From contig CBDAQM010000007.1 of the NCBI GenBank assembly GCA_965199095.1, positions 186,001-250,000 of the forward strand: a DNA stretch of 64,000 nt. Reading direction: 5' to 3'. The position numbers and the translations under genes were made by a program. The DNA comes from LMUY01 sp965199095 (GTDB lineage: Bacteria; Pseudomonadota; Alphaproteobacteria; Acetobacterales; Acetobacteraceae). Shown here one piece after another: positions 8,527 through 19,142 of the stretch (position 1 is the stretch's first letter; the number at the start of each line of letters is the position of its first letter). The notes beneath the pieces were generated by a model. The model saw only the letters and a list, made by a program, of their open reading frames with translations, made no database searches and had not been told where the DNA came from.

Positions 8527-8817
8527 ATGAAGTTCCGTCCCTTACACGACCGCGTCGTGGTCAAGCGGCTCGAAGCCGAAGAGAAGACCATCGGCGGCAT
8601 CATCATCCCCGACACGGCCAAGGAAAAGCCGATGCAGGGCGAAATCGTCGCCGCCGGGCCGGGCGCCCGCAACGAGCAGGGCCAGATCGTCGCCCTGGAC
8701 GTGAAGGCCGGCGACAAGATCCTGTTCGGCAAATGGTCGGGCACAGAAGTCAAGATCGACGGCGAAGAGCTGCTGATCATGAAAGAGTCCGACATCATGG
8801 GCATCATCGCGGCCTGA
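8527..8817 (+). CDS. groES: Co-chaperonin GroES
   Basis: The 10-kDa lid of the GroEL chaperonin, 96 residues, full length for the family. It begins MKFRPLHDRVVVKR and contains the mobile-loop region (ETIGGIIIPDTAKEKP type, here EEKTIGGIIIP) that contacts GroEL, then GEIVAAGPG and a C-terminal ESDIMGIIAA. GAGGAG lies six bases before ATG 8527. The longer frame upstream runs through the CIRCE/promoter region and is not coding. It is followed 45 bp later by groEL in one operon. Confidence 0.98.
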   Translation: MKFRPLHDRVVVKRLEAEEKTIGGIIIPDTAKEKPMQGEIVAAGPGARNEQGQIVALDVKAGDKILFGKWSGTEVKIDGEELLIMKESDIMGIIAA

Positions 8818-8862
8818 TCGGCGTCCGCGACCACTTCCCAGCAAGATAGAAGGTAGAGTTAT

Positions 8863-10518
<1,656 letters not shown>

Positions 10519-10546
10519 AAACCAGGTCGTCTTGCGGAGAGTGGGA

Positions 10547-10573
10547 GGGGCGGATCGCAAGATCCGCCCCTTC
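10547..10573 (+). terminator. Rho-independent-type terminator of groESL
   Basis: GGGGCGGATC and GATCCGCCCC form a perfect 10-bp stem around a GCAA tetraloop, 28 bp after the groEL stop. Only a short T-rich tail (TTCT) follows. Confidence 0.75.
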
Positions 10574-10790
10574 TGCATCCGGTGTGCTGCATTTTCAGGC
10601 AGCGTTTGACGGCGAACGTTGCAATTGACTTGCAGCCCCAATGCTGCGATGTAGGGCTACTACAATCGCTTCGGCCGCCGCCTTGCTGCGCCTTCACCCA
10701 TCCGGGTGCTGCCCTTCAAGTCGTCCAGGGTTCGGTTGTTAAAATACCGCCGTGCATCCGCATGGCGCTCTGACGGAGTTTGACGCAGCT
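10574..10790 (+). other. Leader/promoter region of the cold-shock gene
   Basis: About 215 bp without a gene. TTGACT occurs at 10625-10630, but a matching -10 is weak. A long 5' leader would be usual for cold-shock genes; no defined structure can be claimed by eye. Confidence 0.3.
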
Positions 10791-10994
10791 ATGGCTATGG
10801 GTACTGTAAAGTGGTTCAATACCACAAAGGGTTTCGGCTTCATTATGCCACAGGACGGCGGCAAAGACGTGTTCGTCCACATCACGGCGGTGCAGGCTGC
10901 TGGCCTTCGCGGCCTCGATGAAAATCAGAAGGTTAGCTACGACGTTGTCATGGAGCGTGGTAAGGCTGCTGCAAGCAACCTGAAGCTCGCTTAA
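10791..10994 (+). CDS. CspA-family cold-shock protein
   Basis: A single OB-fold nucleic-acid chaperone of 67 residues. Both RNA-binding motifs are intact: RNP1 KGFGFI (residues 13-18) and RNP2 DVFVHI (26-31), after the typical GTVKWFN opening. Such proteins melt RNA secondary structure and are often induced by cold or by entry into stationary phase. ATG 10791 is chosen, with GGAG upstream; ATG 10797 (MGTVKWF) is equally possible. It is a monocistronic gene ending at a strong palindrome. Confidence 0.95.
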   Translation: MAMGTVKWFNTTKGFGFIMPQDGGKDVFVHITAVQAAGLRGLDENQKVSYDVVMERGKAAASNLKLA

Positions 10995-11040
10995 AGCCGT
11001 CTACCGGCCCTGTAGCGGGGCTGGTTGATCTCGGTAAGCA

Positions 11041-11080
11041 ATAGGCCAGGCGGCATATGCCGCCTGGCCTATGTTATTTT
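11041..11080 (+). terminator. Perfect 32-bp palindrome acting as a (bidirectional) terminator
   Basis: Bases 11041-11072 are fully self-complementary (ATAGGCCAGGCGGCAT and its reverse complement), followed by GTTATTTT on the plus strand. It ends the cold-shock transcript and lies immediately beyond the stop of the convergent gene at 11080, so it may serve both. Confidence 0.8.
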
Positions 11081-11661
11081 CAGCCCGTCCAACTCGACGA
11101 GTCGATGCCAGTGTCGGCCTTCGACGTGCGGGTAATGGCGGCAACCTTGCTGGCTCCAGTCGCCCGCATGATCCGCTCCGCCTCCGCCTGCTTCTCCGGC
11201 GTTGCGGCATGAACGGACAGGACAAGGGTGCCAGCCCGCGCGTCGGCATCATGCGCCTCTTCCTGGGACGTCTTGGCAGCGGTTCCAATCGCGTTCGCCG
11301 CCAACGCCGATCCCGCGCCGACGGCCGCCGCCGCCGCGATGGCCACGCCCGCGACGCCACCGGTGGCGATCGTGGCGCCTGCCGCAGCGAAAGCCCCAAT
11401 CGTGCCCGCCATGCCGGTGCCCATGTTGCGGACCTGCCGCATGTCGGTATCCGTCAACGGCGTCTCCGCCCCTTGTTCTGGCGTGGCGGTGCTGCCGGTG
11501 GGGCTGGTGGTGGGAAGGCTGAAATCCGCCCGGTCGAAGCCAGCCAGGGTCAGCTTCGCGATGGCATCCTCCATGGCGGCGTTGCTGGGGAAAATGCCCT
11601 GAACCTCGTCCACGCTGTCGGCCATCGCAGGACCAGCCTTGGCGCTCAACTCGTCACTCAT
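11080..11661 (-). CDS. Hypothetical protein with glycine-rich hydrophobic centre (general-stress-like N-terminus)
   Basis: 193 residues, no assigned function. The N-terminal part (VQGIFPSNAAMEDAIAKLTL, near residue 20, then AGFDRADFSL) resembles the small alpha/beta domain of general-stress 17M/YflT-like proteins, which recognise an element-wise 'AGF..' pattern. Residues ~83-125 are very rich in Gly/Ala (GTMAGTIGAFAAAGATIATG type), suggesting a membrane-inserting glycine-zipper segment. The C-terminal part (GTLVLSVHAATPEKQAEAER) is a predicted alpha/beta domain. It is a single gene on the minus strand, 84 bp downstream of the TerB-like gene. The YflT comparison is a weak recognition only. Confidence 0.6.
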   Translation of the reverse strand: MSDELSAKAGPAMADSVDEVQGIFPSNAAMEDAIAKLTLAGFDRADFSLPTTSPTGSTATPEQGAETPLTDTDMRQVRNMGTGMAGTIGAFAAAGATIATGGVAGVAIAAAAAVGAGSALAANAIGTAAKTSQEEAHDADARAGTLVLSVHAATPEKQAEAERIMRATGASKVAAITRTSKADTGIDSSSWTG

Positions 11662-11745
11662 CAGACACCTCCACTCCGAGGTTCATCCAACGCCGCTTCA
11701 CCAGGCTGTGTTCCCTGCAGCCGCTGCCATTCGGCCGGACCGACC

Positions 11746-12177
11746 TCAATCCTCGACCTCGCGATAGCGCGCACGTGTACCGCGCTCGATCGCGCTAGCG
11801 ACCAGCGGGTCCAGGTGCAACTCGTTGCGCACGAATTCCAACATCTGCAAGGTCGGCTGTGCCGCGAAACCGTCGCCGGCAATCACTTCACAGGCCAGCG
11901 CATAGGCGGTCTCGCGCAAGCGCGTGGGCAGCGCCTCCCGGATCAGCCGGGCAGCATGGGCCAGCCCCTCATCCTCTCGCAGCAAGTTGATGGCCGCCTC
12001 GGTCGCCGCGTCGAGTTGCTCGGTGGAAAATCCGTTGAACGCCGGCAAGGTCTGCACCAAGGCGGACATCACGCCGATTTCCCGGTCGGTGATGCCGCCA
12101 TCGGTCGCGGCGACCAGGACCATGGTGCAGACCAGCGCCTCCTGCGGGTCAAGGCCAAGCCGTGCAAGCATTGTCAT
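11746..12177 (-). CDS. TerB-like (tellurite-resistance B fold) protein
   Basis: 143 residues, all-alpha. Segments such as VAATDGGITDREIGVMSALV and ACEVIAGDGFAAQPTLQMLE show the paired acidic 'D/E-G-x-x' helices of the TerB/DjlA-N family, which bind metal or mediate membrane-stress signalling. Full function is unknown. The start is ATG 12177, overlapping the stop of the helicase gene (ATGA), so the two are translationally coupled and probably act together or are at least co-expressed. An upstream in-frame extension lies inside the helicase gene and is rejected. Confidence 0.75.
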   Translation of the reverse strand: MTMLARLGLDPQEALVCTMVLVAATDGGITDREIGVMSALVQTLPAFNGFSTEQLDAATEAAINLLREDEGLAHAARLIREALPTRLRETAYALACEVIAGDGFAAQPTLQMLEFVRNELHLDPLVASAIERGTRARYREVED

Positions 12178-15098
12178 CCCTCGAACTCGGTCTCGTCGCT
12201 TTGCCGGACCCTGGGCGAAGCCGGCATTGAGATCAAGGGGGCACCCGGACACGCCAGGAACGCGCGCGTCTGCACCGCCACCGCCGCCAGGCCGAGCCGT
12301 TGCGCCTCGACGCCGGGCGGCAGGGCTGACAAAAGGCGGCTCGGCGCCCGCCGATCCAGCAGCACGAACACACCGCGGTCGCCGCCGGCACGGATCAGCC
12401 GCCCGAAGGCTTGGCGCAGCTTCAGCCGGGCGATGGCGTCGTCGAAGGCGCGGGGATCGCCGCCCGACAGATGGATGCGGCGCTCGCGGTGCAGGATGTC
12501 GGGCCGCGGCCAGGGCACGCGCTCGAACACGACCAGGCGCAGCGCACGGCCCGGCACATCCACACCGTCGCGCATGGCGTCGGTGCCCAGCAGGCAGGAA
12601 TCAATCTCGGTCCGGAATACGTCGACCAGCGTGGCGTTGTCCATCGCGTCCACGTGCTGGGCCAGCAGGGGGATGCCGGCCTCCTCCAGGGCCGGGCCGA
12701 TGCGGCCATGCACCGCCTGCAGCCGGCTGATCGCTGTGAACAGGCCGAGCCCCCCTCCCCCGGCCGCCAGGAACAAGGTGCGGAAGGCGGCGGCCAACGC
12801 CGGCACGTCGGCCGCGACGTCCGTCACGACGAAGGCGCGGGTCTGCCGGGCATAGTCGAACGGGCTGGCGACCGCCGCGCGTATGGCCGGCGACGGCAAA
12901 TGCGGTGCGCCCACCCGCGCCTCCGCCGCGGCCCAGGCAAGCTCCGGCTCCAACTCGCCGCCATCCCGCAAGGTCGCGCTGGTGATCAGCAGGCCATGGG
13001 CCGACGCGGCCAAGGTCGCGGTAAACGGCAAGGTCGGGTCCAGCCAATGCCGATGCACCCCGGCATCGCGGTCGCCAGCCTCCCGCCGGTCTAGCTGGAG
13101 AAAGGTGACATGGGTCGGCCGCTCCCCCGGCGAGGGGGCAGGCGTGGCGATCTCGTTCAGCATGGCCTGCCAGGCATGGAGCCGGTCGACGGCACGGTGC
13201 TTCATTACGCGGGACGACGCCTCGATCCGCGCCCGCGTGGCCGCGTCCAACTCGTCCGCCTCCACGTCCAGCCGCTCCGCCAAGCGGGTGACAAGCGTGC
13301 GCAGCGGTTCCACGATGCGGCCGAGGGCGCGTTCCAGGCGGGCAGCGGCGTCGGCAAACCCACTCACCAGGGGATGCAGGTCACACTCCAGCAGCGCGCG
13401 CCGCCCGTCCGTCAGCGCCGCGCCCGGCGCGCGCGCCAGCACCTGCTGGCGCACCAGGCGGAGCAGCACCTCCGACACATTGGCCTGCCCGGCCTCCAGG
13501 CCGCCGAGTTCCGGCGACTGCTCCGACAGGCGTTGCGACCATCCGGGGGCCGGCAGCGCGCGCGCGGCCTGCAGCGCCGCATCCAAGGGCGCCTCCAGCT
13601 GCGGCCGGCCGCCGACCAGCTCCTCCAGCCGGCGGCGCAGGCCGCGGGCGCGCGAGGCCCCGCCCTCCGCCCCCAGCAGCCAGCGGCGCAACTCCGCCCC
13701 CTCGATGCCGCTGAACACCGCGGCGAAGGCGCTGTCCGCCGCGTCGAACAGATGATGGCCCTCGTCGAACACGTAGCGGGTCGGCACGGCGCCGCCATCC
13801 AGCCCACCCGCGCCGACGCCCTCGGCAGAGCCGTGTGCGGCCTGGATCATCACCAGGGCATGGTTCGCCACCACCAGCTCGGCCGTCCGGGCCCGGCGGA
13901 TCGTGTGCTCCACGTAGCAGCGTCGGTAATGCGGGCAGGCGCCGTGGATGCACTCGCCGCGGCGGTCGGCCAGCCCCAGCAGCGCCGCCGGGCCGAACAA
14001 ATCCGAAAACCAGCCGGGCAAGTCCCCGCCGGCGATGTCGCCGTCCGCGGTCGCCAGGGCCCAGCGCGCGATCAGCCCCAGCGGGATGACCCCGGCCGAG
14101 CCATGCGCCCCCGCCAGGCTGTTCACCCGGTCCTCCAGGTTGAGCAGGCAGAGGTAGTTCTCCCGCCCCTTGCGCACGACGACCCGGCGTCGCCGCTGCG
14201 CTGCGTCCGGGTAGAGCCGCGCCAGCTCGCCCTCCACCTGGCGTTGCAAGTGGCGGGTGTAGGTGCTGATCCAAACCGGCGCGCCGTTGCGCTCCGCCCA
14301 CAGGCTGGCCGGCGCCACGTAGCCGAGCGTCTTGCCGGTGCCGGTGCCCGCCTCCGCCAATACCGCCACCGGGTCGCCCTTGGTCTCCCGCGGGTTGAAG
14401 GCGGCTGCGGCGGCGGAGGCATAATCCCCCTGTCCCGGCCGCTGTTCCGCATTCGGGCCCAGCATGGCGGCGAGGCGGCGGCGTGCGTCCGCCGGCGGCA
14501 CCGGATGGGCGGAGGGCGCCGGCGGTGGCGGCTCCTCCTCCCACTCGGGCAGTCTTCGCCAGACCCGCAACGCATCCGTGCCGGGGCCGGCCGGGTGGCC
14601 CAACGCGGCGATGACAGAGGGCGCCCAAATCCAGCCGGCGGCGCCCATGCGGACCGCCAAGGACGCCGCGTCGCGGTTGGCCGGCGTGTCCCGGCCGGTG
14701 ACCAGGCGCGCGAGCAACGCCTCCGCCAGGTCGGGCAGCAGCACCGCCGCCCCCTCCATGTCCGCGGGCGGTTCCATGTCCAGCGCCAAGGCGAGGCCGC
14801 GGACCGTCGGCGCCACCGGGCAAGCCGGCCGCACGAACGCCCACAGCTCCAGCAAGTCGAAACACGCGCGCGGCCGGAGCTGGAGGCGGCGCAGCGTCAT
14901 CGGTGCGTGAACCAGCAGCGGGTTCGCACTGCCGAGGGCGGCAACGACCGCCGCCGACGTGCCGGTGACGAGCTCGCCCTCCTCCGTCAGGATGCTGGCG
15001 CGGCCATGCCCGGCGACGATGGCGGCAGTCTGCGGCATGGCCAAAGCGGGGGGCGACATGCCGCCATAGTGGACCTCGCCGTCCGCGCTGGCGAGCAC
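12174..15098 (-). CDS. ATP-dependent DNA helicase, DinG/XPD-like (superfamily 2, iron-sulfur type)
   Basis: A 5'-3' DNA helicase-type protein of 974 residues. Walker A (AEAGTGTGKT, around residue 250), a cysteine cluster CIHGACPHYRRC plus an upstream Cys typical of the 4Fe-4S domain (~395-410), and DEGHH as the DEAH box (~455) are present. Late helicase motifs include GTDAMRDGVDVPG and QAFGRLIRAGGDRG. The N-terminal ~200 residues look like a degenerate exonuclease-type module (FDLLELWAFVRP). Family members resolve R-loops and repair intermediates. The gene starts at GTG 15098, only 19 bp after the tadD stop, and overlaps the TerB-like gene; it therefore appears to be the tail of the pilus operon. 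Confidence 0.85.
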   Translation of the reverse strand: MLASADGEVHYGGMSPPALAMPQTAAIVAGHGRASILTEEGELVTGTSAAVVAALGSANPLLVHAPMTLRRLQLRPRACFDLLELWAFVRPACPVAPTVRGLALALDMEPPADMEGAAVLLPDLAEALLARLVTGRDTPANRDAASLAVRMGAAGWIWAPSVIAALGHPAGPGTDALRVWRRLPEWEEEPPPPAPSAHPVPPADARRRLAAMLGPNAEQRPGQGDYASAAAAAFNPRETKGDPVAVLAEAGTGTGKTLGYVAPASLWAERNGAPVWISTYTRHLQRQVEGELARLYPDAAQRRRRVVVRKGRENYLCLLNLEDRVNSLAGAHGSAGVIPLGLIARWALATADGDIAGGDLPGWFSDLFGPAALLGLADRRGECIHGACPHYRRCYVEHTIRRARTAELVVANHALVMIQAAHGSAEGVGAGGLDGGAVPTRYVFDEGHHLFDAADSAFAAVFSGIEGAELRRWLLGAEGGASRARGLRRRLEELVGGRPQLEAPLDAALQAARALPAPGWSQRLSEQSPELGGLEAGQANVSEVLLRLVRQQVLARAPGAALTDGRRALLECDLHPLVSGFADAAARLERALGRIVEPLRTLVTRLAERLDVEADELDAATRARIEASSRVMKHRAVDRLHAWQAMLNEIATPAPSPGERPTHVTFLQLDRREAGDRDAGVHRHWLDPTLPFTATLAASAHGLLITSATLRDGGELEPELAWAAAEARVGAPHLPSPAIRAAVASPFDYARQTRAFVVTDVAADVPALAAAFRTLFLAAGGGGLGLFTAISRLQAVHGRIGPALEEAGIPLLAQHVDAMDNATLVDVFRTEIDSCLLGTDAMRDGVDVPGRALRLVVFERVPWPRPDILHRERRIHLSGGDPRAFDDAIARLKLRQAFGRLIRAGGDRGVFVLLDRRAPSRLLSALPPGVEAQRLGLAAVAVQTRAFLACPGAPLISMPASPRVRQSDETEFEG

Positions 15099-15117
15099 CG
15101 AGGCGTTTGGCTCCGCG

Positions 15118-15855
15118 TTACGGCGTGTGCAGCGCCGCCAGGCCTGCCATCGCGATCGGCATCTGCTCCGGCGTCAGGTCCGGCTTCAGCAGCGTTGCCG
15201 CGCCCGCCTGGTCCCCGGCCAAGGCCAGCGCGGTCGCGAGGTCATGACGCACACGGCGCGGCGCGGACGGGCTGGCGGCAAGCGGACGCAGGACGTCGAC
15301 CCCCTCGGACGCATTGCCCGCCAGCGCCAGGGACAGCCCCAGGTTCACGCGGGCGGCGTCCAACTCGGGCGCCACGGCCAGGGCCTGGTTGTACGCCTGC
15401 TGCGCCTCTGCATGATGTTCCTGCAAGTCGCGCGCGATGCCAAGGTTGGTCAGCGCCCGGGCGTCATTCGGCTGGATGGCCAGCGACGCCTTGAAGGCCG
15501 CCTCGGCCTCCGGTGCACGGCCGGCCAGCAGCAACACCCGTCCCAATCCGAACTCCGCCCCGGCCGATGACGGGGCAACCTTGGTGGCGCGGCGGAAGCT
15601 CGCCTCCGCCTGCGATGTCTCACCCAGTTCGGTCAACGCCTGCCCCTCGATCAGCAAGGCGCCGAGATCGTCCCGGTTGCTGGCGAGCTTGCGCCGGGCG
15701 ACCGACAGGGCTGCCTCCGGCGCACCCCCTTCAAGTGCCGCCTGCCCCACCTGGAGGCTCGGCGGCTTGTTGCTGAACTGGGAGCTGGACGAGCCGCAGG
15801 CACTGAGCAACAGCGCCTGCGGCAACAGCAGGGCGAGCATGGGAAGAATACGCAT
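15118..15855 (-). CDS. tadD: TPR-repeat lipoprotein of the Tad pilus system (TadD)
   Basis: 245 residues with a lipoprotein signal peptide (LLLSAC, Cys at residue 20), so it is probably anchored in the outer membrane. At least four tetratricopeptide repeats follow, for example GLGRVLLLAGRAPEAEAAFK and NLGIARDLQEHHAEAQQAYN. TadD acts as the pilotin-like/assembly factor of Flp pili. It is the last canonical pilus gene of the operon, 20 bp after tadC and 19 bp before the helicase gene. Confidence 0.88.
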   Translation of the reverse strand: MRILPMLALLLPQALLLSACGSSSSQFSNKPPSLQVGQAALEGGAPEAALSVARRKLASNRDDLGALLIEGQALTELGETSQAEASFRRATKVAPSSAGAEFGLGRVLLLAGRAPEAEAAFKASLAIQPNDARALTNLGIARDLQEHHAEAQQAYNQALAVAPELDAARVNLGLSLALAGNASEGVDVLRPLAASPSAPRRVRHDLATALALAGDQAGAATLLKPDLTPEQMPIAMAGLAALHTP

Positions 15856-15875
15856 TTTGCGAACTCCAGTGGAAA

Positions 15876-16805
15876 TCAGTGATGATGCATGGTGGCCAAA
15901 ACCTTCAGCACGGCAGGACCGCCCACCACCGCGAACACGGTGGGCAGGATGAACAGGATCATCGGCACGGTCAGCAGCACCGGCAGGCGCGCTGCCCGTT
16001 CTTCAAACCGCGTCAACATCTCCGTCCGCATTTCGGCGGACAAGGTCCGCAACGCCTGCGACAACGGCGTGCCATATTGCAGCGTCTGGGTTAACGTGGA
16101 GCCAAGACGCTTCAGGCTCTCCAGGCCGGTCCGCGTGCCCATGTTCTGCAGGGCGATGCGGCGATCGGCCATGATGCGCAGCTCGCTGGCGGTCTGCTGC
16201 AGCTCCTCCGCGACGGCGGGATGGGCGTGGCCGATCTCCGCCGCGACGCGGGTGATGGCCGGCTCCAGCCCCAATCCGGCCTCCGAACAGATCACCATCA
16301 TGTCCAGCGCGTCTGGCAGGCCGCGGTCCAGCCGCTTGAGGAAGCTGGCGCGCATCGACTTCACGATGTAGTCGGGCGCCAGCAGGCCGATGATCGCCGC
16401 AACGACGGCGAGGCCGTTATGGACCATTGAGGAAAACCCTAAGACACCGGTCCCGAACCAGACCAGCGCCGGTAGGCCGCAGAGCAGGAGTATCTTGCTG
16501 CCGACGAACAATCCCAGCCCGTTGCCGCCGCGGAATCCCGCTGCCAACAAGGTCTGCCCCAGTTCGGTGATCGTCTTGTCCGACAACAAGCCGCTACGGG
16601 CCAGGCCGGTGCCGACCATCGCGATGACGCGGAACACCGTGGAGCCAGTGTTCATTCGTGTTGCGCGTTCAATCCCGGCAGAACGCTGCACGAATGCGAC
16701 GCGCGCTGCCATCTTCTCCTGCGCCTGGACCGCCCGCATCAAGCCCAGCGCGCCCAGCGAGCACAGCAGGGACACGCCCCCGGCAGCAAGCAAAGCGGGG
16801 CTCAT
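15876..16805 (-). CDS. tadC: Tad pilus inner-membrane platform protein TadC
   Basis: Type II secretion GspF-domain protein, 309 residues, with hydrophobic segments at both ends and the central ALDMMVICSEAGLGLEPAIT motif region plus LSQALRTLSAEMRTEMLTRF. With TadB it forms the membrane platform driven by the TadA ATPase. Its ATG overlaps the tadB stop (ATGA at 16802-16805), so translation is coupled. Confidence 0.92.
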   Translation of the reverse strand: MSPALLAAGGVSLLCSLGALGLMRAVQAQEKMAARVAFVQRSAGIERATRMNTGSTVFRVIAMVGTGLARSGLLSDKTITELGQTLLAAGFRGGNGLGLFVGSKILLLCGLPALVWFGTGVLGFSSMVHNGLAVVAAIIGLLAPDYIVKSMRASFLKRLDRGLPDALDMMVICSEAGLGLEPAITRVAAEIGHAHPAVAEELQQTASELRIMADRRIALQNMGTRTGLESLKRLGSTLTQTLQYGTPLSQALRTLSAEMRTEMLTRFEERAARLPVLLTVPMILFILPTVFAVVGGPAVLKVLATMHHH

Positions 16806-17758
16806 GACAGGCTCTTCTTGATCAGGAAGCGCATGACGACCATGCCGATGCCGAGCCAGAGGACGGTGCAGCCGAACACCGTCTGCCCGGCGCCCTCCTG
16901 CAGCAATTCCCCGATATAGTCCGGGCTCATCACCGCCAGCGCGCCGGCCGCGAAAACCGGCAAAACCGCCAGCACGCCCGCGCTGGTGCGCGCCTCGGCC
17001 GCCAGCGCGTAGCCGCGGGACTTCAAGGCGACCCGCTTGCGCACGACGTCCGCCAAATTCTCCAGCGTCTCCGTCAGGCCGCCGCCGGTTTGGCTTTGCA
17101 GGGCCAGCGCCGTCGCGAAGAAACGGTATTCCGGCAGCCGGTTGCGTGACGCCATCTCGCGCAACGCGTCTTCCAGCGGCGTGCCGATGCTCACCTGGTC
17201 GTAAAGCCGGCCGAACTCGGCGGAGGTCGGCGGTTGAGAGTCATGCGCCACGGCACGCAGCGCCTCGCTCACGGGGATACCAACCCGCACGCCGCGCACG
17301 ATCGTCGCCAGCGCATCGGGAAACTGGCTGTACAGCGTCGCCGTGCGCTTGCTGTCGCTGCCGGTATAGACCGAACGGATGACGAACCAGGCGGTCAGCG
17401 GCACCAAAGCCCAGGCCAGCTTGCCCAGCAATCCGTGCAACAGCCACTCCACGATGTAGCCGGGAACGAAGGCGAGCGGGATGACCAGGTAGGGCTTTAG
17501 CGGGTACGGATCGCGGCGGGCCGGGTCCATGCCGATCATCCGCTTCATGCGCCGCCCCAGCTGCGCCGTGGGCAACGCGACCGACAACCGCGCGATCACC
17601 GCACCCGGTGCATCGGCCTGTTGGTATGGCGTGACGATCTTGGCGCGACGCTCCCGCACGCGGCGGGCGTGCTGGTCTGCGTACAGGACCAGCACGCCCG
17701 CGGTGGAAAAGCCGACCAGCACGACGCTGGCGACCATGAGCAGGGTCAGCAGGCTCAC
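16802..17758 (-). CDS. tadB: Tad pilus inner-membrane platform protein TadB
   Basis: GspF-domain protein of 318 residues. It has an N-terminal membrane anchor (LLMVASVVLVGFSTAGVLVL), the family stretch DALATIVRGVRVGIPVSEAL, and FFATALALQSQTGGGLTETL before two C-terminal hydrophobic helices. It partners TadC and the TadA motor. The start is GTG 17758, 28 bp after the cpaF stop. Confidence 0.92.
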   Translation of the reverse strand: MSLLTLLMVASVVLVGFSTAGVLVLYADQHARRVRERRAKIVTPYQQADAPGAVIARLSVALPTAQLGRRMKRMIGMDPARRDPYPLKPYLVIPLAFVPGYIVEWLLHGLLGKLAWALVPLTAWFVIRSVYTGSDSKRTATLYSQFPDALATIVRGVRVGIPVSEALRAVAHDSQPPTSAEFGRLYDQVSIGTPLEDALREMASRNRLPEYRFFATALALQSQTGGGLTETLENLADVVRKRVALKSRGYALAAEARTSAGVLAVLPVFAAGALAVMSPDYIGELLQEGAGQTVFGCTVLWLGIGMVVMRFLIKKSLS

Positions 17759-17786
17759 GACGCCCTCAATCCGCCGCGTCGGCGGG

Positions 17787-19142
17787 TCATCGTCCGGCCT
17801 CCTCCAGCGCGCTCGCCCAGACCTTGTCCAGGCCGAAATAGGAGAGCCGGTCGATGAAGGAGGGCCGGGCGCGGCTGACCTTGTAGATACCCTGCAACCG
17901 GCCGTCCGGGCCTTCGCCCGTCATCTCATAGGCGAAGATGTCGTTCAGGATGACGACTTCGCCCTCCAGGCCGCAGACTTCGGTCACCTGGATCAGGCGG
18001 CGTCCGCCATCACGCTGGCGCTCCACCTGGATGATGATGTCGACGGCGCCGACGATCTGCTGGCGGATCGCCTTCGACGGCAGGCCGAAATTGCCCATCT
18101 GCACCATGTTCTCGATCCGCGTGATGGCGTCGCGCGAGGTGTTGGCGTGGATGGTGGACATGCTGCCGTCATGGCCGGTGTTCATCGCCTGCAACATGTC
18201 GAACGCCTCGCCGGCGCGGACCTCGCCCACGATGATGCGGTCGGGGCGCATCCGCAGCGCGTTGCGGACCAGGTCGCGCTGGGTGATTTCGCCGCGGCCT
18301 TCCAGGGAGGGGGGGCGCGTCTCCAGGCGGACCACGTGCGGCTGCTGCAACTGCAGCTCCGCCGCGTCCTCGACGGTGACGATGCGTTCGCTGGTGTCGA
18401 TCAACTGGCTGACGGCGTTCAGCAGCGTCGTCTTGCCGCTGCCGGTGCCGCCGCTGATGATGATGTTCAGGCGGCAGCGCCCGGCGATCTCCAGGATGCG
18501 CGCGACCGGCGCCGTCATGGAGCCGTATTCCACCAGCTTGGCGAAATCGATCCGCTTCTTGCTGAACTTGCGGATAGAGATGTAGGGGCCGTCCAAGGCG
18601 AGCGGCGGGAACACGATGTTGACGCGGCTGCCGTCCTTCAGCCGGGCGTCCGCCATCGGGCTGCTCTCGTCCACCCGGCGTCCGACATCGGCGGCGATGC
18701 GCTGGCAGATATTGGCGACATGCGCCGCGTCGCGGAACTTCACGTTGGACAGGAACACGCGGCCGGCCCGCTCGACGAACACCTTGTCGGGGCCGTTGAC
18801 CATGATGTCGGCCACCGTCTCGTCCTCGAGCAGCGGCTCCAACGGGCCGAGGCCCAGCATGTCGTTGACCAACTCGCCGGCAAGCTGGCGTTGCTCGCGG
18901 CCGTTGAGCTGGATGCGCTTGTCCGTCGCGATGTCGGCGAGCAGCCGCTCCACCTCGATGGCCAGGCGGTCGGGCGGCAGCCCGGCGATCGATGCCGGGT
19001 CCAGCCGGGTCAGGCAAAGCTGCCGCAGTTCCGCCAGGGAGGCGGTAGCGCGGACCGCGCCGGGCTGCGGTTCGGCAGGCGCCGGCGCCGAAATGGCGAG
19101 CGGCGCGGGCTCCGTCGCAGTCCGTCGGCCGAACGCGCTCAC
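17787..19142 (-). CDS. cpaF: Flp pilus assembly ATPase CpaF/TadA
   Basis: Hexameric secretion ATPase powering Flp pilus assembly in the cytoplasm. 451 residues from GTG 19142, which overlaps the cpaE stop (GTGA); a GTG at 19154 would add four residues. Walker A GGTGSGKTTLLN lies near residue 229. The Asp box TVEDAAELQL, Walker B IIVGEVRAGEAFDMLQAMNT and the His box region TGHDGSMSTIHANT are all intact. An N-terminal Ala/Pro-rich stretch precedes the conserved N-domain (LGPLEPLLEDETVADIMVNG). Confidence 0.95.
   Translation of the reverse strand: MSAFGRRTATEPAPLAISAPAPAEPQPGAVRATASLAELRQLCLTRLDPASIAGLPPDRLAIEVERLLADIATDKRIQLNGREQRQLAGELVNDMLGLGPLEPLLEDETVADIMVNGPDKVFVERAGRVFLSNVKFRDAAHVANICQRIAADVGRRVDESSPMADARLKDGSRVNIVFPPLALDGPYISIRKFSKKRIDFAKLVEYGSMTAPVARILEIAGRCRLNIIISGGTGSGKTTLLNAVSQLIDTSERIVTVEDAAELQLQQPHVVRLETRPPSLEGRGEITQRDLVRNALRMRPDRIIVGEVRAGEAFDMLQAMNTGHDGSMSTIHANTSRDAITRIENMVQMGNFGLPSKAIRQQIVGAVDIIIQVERQRDGGRRLIQVTEVCGLEGEVVILNDIFAYEMTGEGPDGRLQGIYKVSRARPSFIDRLSYFGLDKVWASALEEAGR

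Noticed and set aside
10625..10650. Promoter of the cold-shock gene with TTGACT
   Set aside because: No convincing -10 at correct spacing; left as a low-confidence remark only.
13110..15494. A 794-codon plus-strand frame opposite the helicase and tadD genes
   Set aside because: It overlaps two well-supported minus-strand genes and its product is Arg/Gln/Pro-rich without any family signature, typical of GC-rich antisense frames.
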